Shown piece by piece: positions 27,740 through 38,081 of a DNA stretch of 64,000 nt. Within the stretch, counting starts at the first letter, position 1; each line of letters starts with the position of its first letter. Both the position numbers and the translations under genes were made by a program. This DNA is from Cliona cf. orientalis (lineage: Eukaryota > Porifera > Demospongiae > Clionaida > Clionaidae): the NCBI GenBank assembly GCA_963930775.1, contig OZ005703.1:1612001-1676000 (forward strand), written 5' to 3'. Below the pieces are notes generated by a model. It did not search any database. It was not told the origin of the DNA and was given only the letters and a program-made list of their open reading frames with translations.

Positions 27740-30557
27740 TTACTTCATTATCTGTGCCAGCTTCAGATGAGCCAGAAACAGGTTGAAAGCAGATCCCTGT
27801 GACCTTGCATCCAAGCAGGGTGGCATCTGGACTTTCGGACTGCATTCTATCGGATAATCGATGCAGCAGCTTCCGTCACTATTGTTGTCCGTCATCCACG
27901 GATTACAGCCATCATTGCAGACGCAGTAGCCACCTCCAGGGAGAGGCTGTGGGTCAACCTTACCACACTGTCCTTTACACGAGGGGATCTTGCCAGCTAG
28001 ACACTCGTTGCCATAGTCCATGCAGCAGTCGAAATGTTTGGCACAGTCGGAATCGCAGTAGCAGATTCCTTCGTTGACTTTCTGAGGCTCCTTTGATCCG
28101 CACTTGCCGGCACATGTGACCTCTCCTATTGGCCTCTTCAGCCCGACCCTCCATCCGTACTGACTTATAGAGCAGTTATGGTCGGAGCGATTATAGCCAA
28201 AATTCCAGCAGTTAATATTGGCGACTTCCCCGTCGGTATTGAAAAGGTACTTTGAACAGAGTGGATTTTCACGACACTTGACGGTACATTCGAGTTCAGA
28301 GGCCACCGTTCCTTCCCAGATCTGACTGCTGGTAAGGGACGAGCATCGAAGACTGAGTTCGTGCAAGAAGAGGCGGGGATCTGGAGCTGTGATCTGCTGA
28401 GTGACATTCTGACCCCACCACCAGTGGAATTTGGGATAGGTGATATTCGGTCCAAATTTGGTAACGTCATTGTTGCAAATATCGTCAGCTTTCTTGAAAG
28501 GTGGCCAGAGAGCTGACCTATTCCACGCTGCGTCACTGGTCGCATTGATCAGAGAGGCTATGCCAGCTAAAGTTGCTTTGGGCAGGTTCTCGTCTTCGTG
28601 AAGCAAATCCAAAAAGTAGCTGAGATGCAGCATGAAGATGCCATTAAACGAGTACCAGTCTCCTCCTGGGTCTTGTCCTGCTATACACTCACCTCCCTGG
28701 TATGACTGATAAGATCGTGGCTCATCGACAAGAACGCCATCTTTGGTGGTATAATTCATGAGTATTGCATCCACAGCTCGTACCCCAATGTCAAGATACT
28801 TCTTATCTTTCGTACGCAGGTAGAGGTACGCTGCTGAGCTTATCAGTATTCCTTGGTTGTATGAAGTACCAGATACCCTTGTGTTGTAACACTTAGTGGT
28901 GGAACCAGCAGATGTAGCATTACAGCACCTCTCAGGAACTGCTCCGGTGGATACCAGAAACTTGTCGCTCATGAGTCCGTAGCCCCCATCAAAGGCAAAG
29001 AGCCAGTTCCAAAGCTTAACTGCACGATCGAGGATGTCCGGCTCTTCTGGAAACATGTAGGCGAGCTTGGAGGAGAAGTGTAGGGCCTCCATGTTGGTGA
29101 TGGAGTCCTTGAACATCACCCAGCCGCAGTTGCTCCACCAGAATCCACCGCAGTCCTTGTGCCACCCGTTGTCCCATACCCAGTCAAATAACTTACGGGA
29201 ACGAAGCAGCCACTTTGGATCCTGTATCCAGGACAAAATAGGGCAATAGTGTATGCTTATAATAATTATGGGGTCAAGTGGCATAAGTTATATAAACGGC
29301 CCCCAAATTTTTGCGTGCTATTGTGACAGGGTTTTAGGTAGTCTATCGAGCTAGACCCTTCCTTGCGCTTGTATTGTACGCACGGGGGGAAGGGTCTAGC
29401 AAAGGTCACGTTTGGAATGCAATTAATTAAAACGCAGAAAACTTGAGCAGCAAAATAATGACAATGGCAAAGTTGGCAGCTCTTCGCTGGTACAGAGAAC
29501 TTCTCAATGATCGCCGAAATATACAGAGGTAGCGAGTAGAAGGCGCTCCGCTTGTCTGACCTGGCTGGGACAGTGATCAAACACGGCACTATCAAGTTGA
29601 ACGGACTCTTTCGCTCCCGTTTCAATGATCGACTATTCCCTGGCAGCTCTCAAAAAATGGCGACGAACGGTTTTCTGAATCGTCCGCTATTGCCTCTGTA
29701 GTACTAGTACTCCAGTGCCACGCAAATGATCCAGGCGAAGGCAACAGCTAGCTCGCTATCGCGAATAAGCACTGATTGCGAGCATCACCCACGAATAAAT
29801 TGCTATCCAGAATTTGGATAGTTGAATCTGATTGGTCAGCTGAAATTCAATTAAATGTGACCTTTACTAGACCCTTCCCCCTGTGCGTACAATACAAGCG
29901 CAAGGAAGGGTCTAGCTCGATAGACTAGGTTTTAGGTCACCGGTATCTTCTATGGTTGAAAACTTTCGCGGGCCATTTTTGCCACTTGATCCTAATTATG
30001 TATTAGTGATGTATGATATTGAATATGTTATGGATGAAGCTCTTCATGCATAAAGTAATACATACCTTGAGCCAGTCATAGACTCGGAGATATGCTAGAC
30101 CATACCACGAAAAGTCATCAATCCAAATGCAAGCAGACTGTGCATCCCAGTTAGCATTGTATGGGGAGTGGGCGAACATGATATCGGCCACTTCGGAGTT
30201 ATTGGTGGTGTTGGCGTAGATTCCATAAGTTGCCAGTGATTCCAGCGTGATAGCATCGTACCAGCGATAGCAGTTGACGCACGAGTCGGGATTTCCGCAG
30301 GTGCACTGGTATAGGTTGCCCAAGCCGCCATTTCCACCCACCTGGGCACAGGAAAAGAAGAATTTGATGTTCTCGTGATCTTTCGCGGGGTCACTTCGAT
30401 AGTAGTAGTGGAACAGTCCCTGTAGCGCTTGCTCAGTCCGAGTGGAAGCATCAGTGCAAGTCGACCTGATATTAGTGCACTCGGCTGCGGAGTTCAGCGA
30501 AGGCCCTAGTAGCAGAGCAGCCAGAGCGAGAGAGATCACCGCGGCCAAGTTCATCAT
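27740..30557 (-). CDS. GH76-PAN-SMB-SMB secreted protein, copy D
   Basis: Two exons, 30557-30066 and 29221-27740; 657 aa from the MMNLAAVISLALAALLL signal peptide (665 aa if an upstream in-frame Met at 30581 is used). The intron position and phase 0 match the other copies, but this intron is 844 bp because it contains a 585-bp inverted-repeat element. The exons are paired with confidence because copy E ends just upstream at 30669 and no other first exon is free. The GH76 core is complete (WIDDFSWYG with DD at 147-148, CGGFWWSNC, TSYNQGILI, FNGIFMLHL). It is followed by a PAN-like region and two full eight-cysteine SMB domains. The SMB2 insert reads NPWMTDNNSDGSCC, shared with copies E and F. 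Confidence 0.88.
29341..29925. mobile_element. 585-bp non-autonomous element with ~68-bp inverted ends, TA flanks
   Basis: The left terminus GTCTATCGAGCTAGACCC... is repeated inverted at the right end (...GGGTCTAGCTCGATAGAC) over about 68 bases, with few mismatches. The ends are flanked by TA at 29339-29340 and 29926-29927. The interior has no recognisable transposase. TA duplication suggests a Tc1/mariner-type or related mover. It sits inside the intron of GH76 copy D. Confidence 0.8.
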
Positions 30558-30594
30558 GGAGCTGCCCGGGCGGGAGGTCACGCTTAGTAATTAT

Positions 30595-30605
30595 TGCGCA
30601 TGCGC
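30595..30605. promoter_or_regulatory. NRF1-like palindrome TGCGCATGCGC, GH76 copy D
   Basis: An exact TGCGCATGCGC 38-48 bases upstream of the chosen start codon of copy D. It matches the NRF1 consensus core found in many animal promoters. The same 11-mer precedes copy E. Confidence 0.5.
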
Positions 30606-30668
30606 GTTATGATCAGATAACACACAAATAAGTTATGACAAACATTGTTCATAATAATTCACTCCACA

Positions 30669-32702
30669 CTAATTTCCACCTGCTATTTGCGCAAGTTTTA
30701 AGTGTGCCAGGAACAAGTTGAGGGCTGACCCCTGTGACCTTGCATCCAGACAAGTGGGCATTTTTATATATTCGCACCGCTCGGGATAGTCAGGGCAACA
30801 GCTCCCATCACTGTTATTGTCGGTCATCCACGGATTACAGCCTTCTAAACACCAGCAATAGCCCCCTCCATGAACAGGGTGGGGATAGACGTCACCACAG
30901 TGCCCCTTACATGAGGGAGGTTTACCAGCTAAGCAGTGATCGGCATAGTCCAGGCAGCAGTCGAGATGTTTAGCACAGTCGGCATCGCAGTAGCAGAGTC
31001 CATGATCAAGTTTCTGAGGCTCTTTAGAACCACATCGGCCGGCGCAAGTAGCTTTACCTACAGGCCTCTTGACTCCAACCTTCCAATAATCAGTAAGGTT
31101 ACAAGCATGGTCATTACGGTTGTAGTTCCAAAGCCAGCAGTTGGTACCAGCGTAAGTTTGATCCGGATCAAAGAGGTAGGAGGAACACAGCGGATTATCA
31201 GCACACTTCTTTATACAAGCGATTTCTGTTTTTACCTGCCCCTCCCAGAGCTGACTATCACCATATGTGTAACAGCGTAGTCCAGTCCTGTGAAAGAATT
31301 GTCGTGGATCTGGAGGAGTATGCTGTTGGACCACTTTTTTGCCCCACCACCAGTGGAATTTAGGGTAGGTAATGTTGCTGCTCAGTTTGGGGATACCGAT
31401 ATCGCAAGCATCTTCACTTTGGTTGAAAGGTGGCCACACAGCGGATCTATTCCACGCTGCATCGCTGGTCTTCTTAATGAGGGTCATGACTCCGTTATAA
31501 GTATCAGTCGGTAAGCTTCCATTTTTGTGCAGTAGTTCAGTGAAGTAGCCAAGGTGCAGCATAAAGATGCCATTGAATGAGTACCAGTCCCCTCCTGGGT
31601 CCTGACCAGAATAGCACTCATACTGATATGACTGATAAGAACGTGGCTCATCAATAAGCACGCCTTCTTTGGTAGTATAATTCTTTAGAATAGCCTCCAC
31701 CGCACGTAGTCCAACTTCGAGATAAGTAGTGTTTCCCGTTCGTAGATAGAGGTTTGCCGAAGAGCTTATCAGCAGTCCTTGGTTGTAAGCCGTTCCAGAC
31801 ACTTTTGAATTGTGGCACCTCGTGGACGGATTTGCTGACGTTGCGTTACAGCACCTCTCAGGAACTGCTCCAGTGGAAACCAAATATTTGTTGCTCATGA
31901 GTCCATAGCCATTGTCGAAACTAAAGAACCAGTCCCAAACAAGTTGTGCACGCTCTAGGTAGCGTGGCTCATCTGGAAACATGTTGGCCAGTTTGGAGGA
32001 GAAATGCATCATTTCTACGATCGTGATAGAGTCTTTGAACAAGTTTGCATCGCAGTTGGTCCACCAGAATCCACCACAGGGCTCGTCCCAGGCGTACTCC
32101 CACACCCAGTCAAATAGTGCCACAGAGCGATTCAGCCACTTCGGATCCTGTGGAAATATACGCGTTAGTCAATAATTCTTTTTCCTATAATTAAGCTCTT
32201 ATCTAGTGGGTACCTTCAGCCACTCGTAGACGCGGAGGTAGGCTATTCCATACCATGAAAAATCGTCCATGAATGTGCAGTCAGCTGTAGCATTCCAATC
32301 TGCATTGTATGGAGAGTGACCATACGTAACATCGGCCACATGTGCATTCGCTCTGGTCTTCATATAGATCCCGTAAGTAGCCACGGATTCAAGTGTAACT
32401 CCGTCATACCAGCGATAGCAGCTGACGCACGAACTGGGCGTGTCTCCACACGTGCAGGAGCCGTTGAAGTCGGGATCTCCTATTTGTCCACACACTATGA
32501 AAAATCTCACTTTTGGGTGTTTATGTGGCTGGGCATCGCTCAACCAGAAGTAGTGAAGTAATCCTTGCAGCGTTTGCTCTGCTCGAGTAGAGGCGTGGGT
32601 GTCCGTGGATTTGATGTCACTGGCGTCGTCTATGCTGGCATCTATTGAATTTGAAGACAAAAGTGGCCCAAAGAAGATCAGGAGAACGATGTAACACTTC
32701 AT
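30669..32702 (-). CDS. GH76-PAN-SMB-SMB secreted protein, copy E
   Basis: Two exons, 32702-32214 and 32147-30669, intron of 66 bp; 655 aa. The signal peptide is MKCYIVLLIFFGPLLSS. GH76 signatures are SCYRWYDGVTLES (Tyr in place of the second Trp, also seen in copy D), FMDDFSWYG (DD at 146-147), CGGFWWTNC, TAYNQGLLI and FNGIFMLHL. The PAN-like region contains NCWLWNYNRND. Both SMB domains have eight cysteines (CAGRC...CYCDADC...DCCLDYADHC and CKGHC...CWCLEGC...SCCPDYPERC). Only 87-111 bp separate its stop from the start of copy D, so the D promoter overlaps the end of E. Confidence 0.9.
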
Positions 32703-32790
32703 CTTCTAGCTTGGCAAGTTGATCAACAATTCATTATCATGATAATAATATTCATGGTCATGTGAAGCGACCACGGACAGGACGTGTGAG

Positions 32791-32801
32791 TGCGCATGCG
32801 C
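32791..32801. promoter_or_regulatory. NRF1-like palindrome TGCGCATGCGC, GH76 copy E
   Basis: The same 11-base palindrome as upstream of copy D, 89 bases upstream of the start codon of copy E and within the 137-bp gap to copy F. Confidence 0.5.
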
Positions 32802-32839
32802 ATAAGATTTGCAGTATTATGTAACAATACAAGTATTCA

Positions 32840-34888
32840 TCAGTTTTTGCTAGTTATTTGTGCCACCTTCAAATGCGCAATAAACAAGTTCAAAGCTGAT
32901 CCCTGCGACCTTGCATCAAGGCAGGTGGGCATCTCCACGGATAGGCACTGTTCAGGATAATCCGTGCAACAGCTCCCATCACTATTATTATCTGTCATCC
33001 ACGGATTACATCCGGCGAAACACCAACAGTAGCCTCCTCCTGGGATGGCCTGAGCTTCCACCTTTGTACACTTTCCCTTACAGGAAACTGTCCTATTATC
33101 TGCGAGGCAATTATCGGCATAGTCCAGGCAACAATCCATGTGTGTGGCGCACAGTGAGTCACAGTAGCAAACTCCTCCAGTATCCAACTCCTGAGGCTCT
33201 TTTGAGCCGCATTTCCCAGCACATGTAGCATGAATGGGCGGCCGCTTGACACCAAGGTACCATTTATCTGCATACTGGTGGCAGGAGTGGTCTGAGCGAT
33301 TGTAGCTCCACAACCAGCAATTGAGTCCAGGTACGGCACCGTTGTCGTTGTAAAGGTACTTGGAGCAGTCGCGATTCTCGTGGCACTTTGTCTTGCAGGC
33401 CTCTTCGGAGGCTGTCAGTCCTTCCCAGAGCTGAGCATCTGCTATGCCGACAGAGTGACAGCGGATGAAGGAATTGTGAAAGAAACGTTGCGGATCTGGT
33501 GGAATTATCTGTTGAGTGACCTTTTGATCCCACCACCAGTGGAACTTGGGGTATTTCGTTATGTTTGGATTCAGTTTGGGGGCACCATAATTACAACTGT
33601 CTGCTACCATTGAGTTCTTAAACGGTGGCCACACAGCTGATCTGCTCCATGCTGCATCGCTGGTCTTCTCTATCAATGTGTTGATGCGCTGTAGGGTGGC
33701 ACTTGGTAAGCTTTCATTCTCGTACAGTAGATCTGCAAAGTAGCCAAGGTGTAGCATGAAGATGCCATTAAAGGAGTACCAATCTCCTCCCGGATCCTGA
33801 CCAGCAAGACACTCAGAACCTTGGTATGTTTGGTAAGATCGTGGTTCGTCGATAAGAATACCTTCTTTGGTGGTGTAGTTCATAACGATGGCATCCACTG
33901 CACGAAGACCAATGTTGAGATATATCTTATCTCCAGTCCTCCTGTAGAGGTATGCAGATGCACTCATCAGAAGGCCTTGATTGTAAGAGGTTCCCGAGAC
34001 TTTGGAATTGTGACACTTTAAGTAGCTGTTTTCAGTCGTGGCATTGCAACATCCGACAGGAATTGCTCCGGTGGACACCAGATACTTGTCGCTCATGAGC
34101 CCATAGCCATCGTCAAAACTGAAAACCCAGTTCCAGATTTTCTGAGCTTGTTGAAGAAATCTCGACTCATTGGGAAGTAAGAAGGCCAACTTGGAAGAGA
34201 GGTGAAGCATTTCAACATTTGTAATTGAGTCTTTGAACGTTTGACTGCCGCAGTTCATCCAAACAAATCCACCACATGGCTCCTTCCAGCCGTACTCCCA
34301 CACCCAGTCATGCAATTCTACAGAGCGATTCAACCATTTTATATCCTGAAGTAAGTAAAGGTAGGGAGTAATAATTATAAGCATGCAGCAATGCCAATTA
34401 TGTTAACTTTATACCTTGAGCCATTCATAAACTCGGAGGTATGCTATTCCATACCAGGCAAAATCATCGATAAATGTGCAATATTTGCTTGCAGGCCAGT
34501 TGGAATTGTATGGTGAATGGGCAAAGATTGTATCGGCTATTTTTGAGTAGTTAGTTGAATTTGTATAGATACCGTACGTTGCCACAGACTCCATAGCAAT
34601 GGCATCCCACCATCGATAGCAGGCCGTGCATGAGACAGAGTTCTCACACGTGCACGCCTGACCTTCATCAGCTCCACCAATCTGACCACAAGCAAAGAAG
34701 AACTCTATTTGTTTCACTTTAGCATCCTGCCTCCAGTAGTAGTGAAACAGACCCTGCATTGTCTGTTCAGCACGAGAGTTAGCTTCAGTGACTGTAGGTT
34801 CGACCCGCTTTGTAGCAGCACCAAAGACATGGCCATGCATCACAGCGATGGCAAAAAGGAGAATATAATTGAACACAAAATGATTCAT
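32840..34888 (-). CDS. GH76-PAN-SMB-SMB secreted protein, copy F
   Basis: Two exons, 34888-34415 and 34345-32840, intron of 69 bp; 659 aa from MNHFVFNYILLFAIAVM (an in-frame upstream Met at 34939 would place 17 polar residues before the signal peptide and is less likely). GH76 core: ACYRWWDAIAMES, FIDDFAWYG (DD at 141-142), CGGFVWMNC, TSYNQGLLM, FNGIFMLHL, FHWWWDQKV. PAN-like region: ACKTKCHENRDCSKYLY ... CWLWSYNRSDHSC. SMB1 and SMB2 have eight cysteines each. It closely resembles copy A in segments such as NSKVSGTSYNQGLLMSAS and in the VGCCNATT region, which suggests a closer relationship of A and F. Confidence 0.9.
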
Positions 34889-35235
34889 TCTCTCAATGCC
34901 TGCTGGCGAGTTAATTTGTATGGCTATACTGAATGGCAATGGTTATTAAATAATCCACATGAGCACAATAATTATGGAGTATATGCCTCATATGGAAAGG
35001 TCATTTGGATGACTGATATTGTGTGTCAAATCATACCATAGGCCATAAGAGGGTAAAATACAACAATAAGGTTTAGCTATGAAATAGTAATTCTAGACAA
35101 TGGTAAAATAATTCATAGTCAAGAGAACACTCAGTCATTGCAAGGTTGTACCAACATTAATAAAATTACATTGTATTCATCACCTACTACTAGATACACT
35201 TGTACAATTAGAGCAGCAATATCAAATTGTAGTAT
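34889..35235. other. Intergenic gap between GH76 copies F and G
   Basis: 347 bp of AT-rich sequence upstream of copy F and downstream of copy G. No coding segment or repeat is recognised. Confidence 0.5.
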
Positions 35236-37796
35236 TCAGTTCATAGTCAGCTTTGACAGCTTCAAATGTGCAAGAAACAGATTCAAAGCTGACCCTTGTG
35301 ACCTTGCATCCAAACAAACAGGCATTGGAAATTCCATACACTCTGGAGGGTAGTCGGGGCAACAGCTCCCATCGCTGTTGTTATCAGTGAACCATCCATT
35401 ACAGCCGTCAAAACACCAGCAATAGCCGCCTCCATACAAAGGCTGGGGGGTCAAGGTACCACATAGTCCTTTGCACGAATGAATTGTAATCGATGAACAA
35501 TGGTCGGCATAATCTAAACAGCAGTCCATGTGCTTGGCACAGTCCGAATCGCAGTAGCACACACCGTGCTCCACATTCAAAGGCTCTTTGGAGCCACAAC
35601 GACCGGCACAGGTGACATTTCCGACAGGGCGCTTTATGCCTATGGTGTAAGTTTCATCGTTCAGTGTACATGAGTGATCGGAACGGTTGAAGCTCCACAG
35701 CCAGCAGTTTACCTTAGCCTTGGCCAGCTGTGATACTTTGCCATGGTACTGGTATTTGGAACATCGTGGATTATCTCGACATTTTCTCTCACAGCCGTTC
35801 TCAGTGAGAACAAATCCTTTCCATAGCTGGCTGTTGTTGCCAGTACAGCCAAGCTTCCTTCGACGAAAGAAGAATTTCGGATCTGGAGGAATAATTTGCT
35901 TGGTGACGTTCTCATTCCACCACCAGTGGAATTTGGGGTAGCTATCAGTTGGACCAACTGTAGCTGTCCCAATATTACACCCATCATAATAACTGAAGGG
36001 TGGCCAGACCGCTGACTTATTCCATGCAGCATCGCTAGATTTTTCGATCAATGTCATGATTTTTGCTAACATTGAATCAGGTAAGCTTCCATTCTCGTGC
36101 AGCAACTCGGTGAAGTAGCCAAGGTGCAGCATGAAGATGCCATTGAAGGAGTACCAGTCTCCTCCTGGGTCTGATCCAGCCCAACAACTCCCTTCATACG
36201 ACTGATAAGATCGTGGTTCATCAACAAGAACGCCTTCTTTGGTTGTGTAGTTGGTAAGAATAGCGTCCAATGCTTGTAGGCCAACATTGAGGTAGGTTTT
36301 ATTGCCAGTTCGCAGGTATAGATATGCTGAAGCACTCATCAAGAGCCCTTGATTATAGGAGGTCCCCGATAATTTGGAGTTGTGGCATTTCTTGTGCAGA
36401 TCGGAAGATGAAGCATTGCAGCACTTCTCGGGGATTGCTCCAGTGGATACTAGACCGTTCTTACTCATAAGCCCTTGTCCATCATCAAAGCTATAGAACC
36501 AATCCCATACCTGTTGAGTACGCTCCAGGTATTGTGACTCATTCGGAAACATATAGGCCAACTTAGCAGAGAGATGAAGAACCTCGAGTATTGTGATGGA
36601 GTCCTTAAACATGGAGGTATCACAGTTGGTCCACCAGAATCCACCACAAGGTTCATCCCAGCCATACTCCCAGGCCCAGTCCAGTAGTGCAATGGAGCGA
36701 TTTAGCCATTTGGGATCCTAAGGAGGGAACATATAATATTTCTGTTGTGTTTCAAATCTTTTTACTTTGGTACCGAGTTATTATCCCTGTATCAACTAGC
36801 CTCCCAGGATATGTGACCTGCTATGAGAAAAGGGACCATTCATGTTATATAGTATGACTCGAAACAAGATCAATTTTTGTAATGACAATGTCCAACTTGC
36901 TTTCTACAAATGTAGTAGTGAGTCAGCGTATCGACATCAACAGCGGATACACGTATACAGAATATACATTATACTCTATGCATACTAGTACAAGCTACAT
37001 ACGACAAACACGAAGTCCCAAATGGCCCCTTTTCTCACAGTTTGTCACATATGGCTATGTATCAACTAAAATAAATGTGGCTATGCAGTAGAACCACTTG
37101 GCTGGTACGTACACCCCTATGGATATAGTACTGTAACACCCCTTAATCTAGGGCCCCAGGCTGCTACAATTAATATGGACACTTCATCGATCACAATACT
37201 AAGCATTTTATAGCTCTTCCAATGAAATAGCTTTAAGTTTAATTCTGATACATGTGCATGCACAGGTAATAATACAGTACTTACAAACATACCTTCAGCC
37301 ACTCATAGACTCGGAGGTATGCTATTCCGTACCATGAAAAATCGTCAATAAAGGTACAGACGACAGTGGCATTCCAGTCAGCATTGTATGGGGAGTGAGA
37401 AAAAATCACGTCAGCAGCTTTGGAAAAGTTCTTTGAGTTTGTATAGATACCGTACGTTGCTATTGACTCCAGTGCGATGGCATCCCACCACCGATAGCAA
37501 TTCACGCACGAGTTTGGGCGATTACAGCTACATTCATACTCAGAGTGTGGCTTACCCCAGCCACCGATTTGGCCGCAGACAAAGAAGAATTCTATCGGTT
37601 TCTTTAGAGGGTCGCTCTTCCAGTAGTAGTGGAACAGACCTTGAAGTGCTTGCTCGGCACGAGATTTTGGGTCAGCAGTGTTACGTACATCAAGGCTACG
37701 ACCCAGAGAACCATAGCTTCCTGTTGTTGCTTTGACGTGACAGGATAGCGGAAATACTACTATTAAAGCAACACTTATAATTAGCACAAACTTCAT
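35236..37796 (-). CDS. GH76-PAN-SMB-SMB secreted protein, copy G
   Basis: Two exons, 37796-37293 and 36717-35236; 661 aa from the signal peptide MKFVLIISVALIVVFPLSC (an upstream Met at 37811 would add five residues). The intron is 575 bp and contains an inverted-repeat element of about 244 bp. GH76 core: NCYRWWDAIALES, FIDDFSWYG (DD at 151-152), CGGFWWTNC, TSYNQGLLM, FNGIFMLHL, FHWWWNENV. The PAN-like region carries a slightly longer insert before CWLWSFNRSDHSC. Both SMB domains have eight cysteines (CAGRC...CYCDSDC...DCCLDYADHC; CKGLC...CWCFDGC...SCCPDYPPEC). It is the outermost cluster member, divergent from MED8. Confidence 0.9.
36809..37052. mobile_element. ~244-bp inverted-repeat element in intron of GH76 copy G
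   Basis: The left end ATATGTGACCTGCTATGAGA... and the reverse complement of the right end (ATATGTGACAAACTGTGAGA...) match over about 30 bases, including a shared GAGAAAAGGG. There is no coding capacity. Exact ends and target duplication could not be fixed. Confidence 0.65.
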
Positions 37797-38081
37797 CTCT
37801 CCAGCTATCACTTAAGTTTAATACCGTTTGTACCATGCATCCGATCATTGAAACTTGAGTAGCTAATTAAAATCAAAATAATTTATGTAACTCTAATAGT
37901 GCTTTTACACTAACCAAATTTAGAGAGGTTACTCACATCCATTGTTGCCATTGTTTCCAATAGACTTTCTCTGCTCCCTCCAGTAACATTCATTTGAAAT
38001 CCCCGCCACTCCATCGACCGGTGCGCTTTATTTAGGAAACAAGAAGCTGGTGTGCGTTATTTAGAATTAATTTTGACTACC
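37797..38081. promoter_or_regulatory. Divergent promoter region, GH76 copy G / MED8
   Basis: About 270-285 bp between the start codons of copy G (minus) and MED8 (plus). It contains both promoters. No specific site is claimed. Confidence 0.45.

Noticed and set aside
29266-29625. 119-codon minus-strand open frame inside the element in GH76 copy D
   Set aside because: It runs across the element boundary into unique intron sequence and shows no transposase motif.
20630-37796. Bacterial or fungal contamination as the source of the GH76 genes
   Set aside because: All copies have spliceosomal introns, animal-type SMB domains and signal peptides, and are interleaved with animal genes such as MED8 and CIMAP2.
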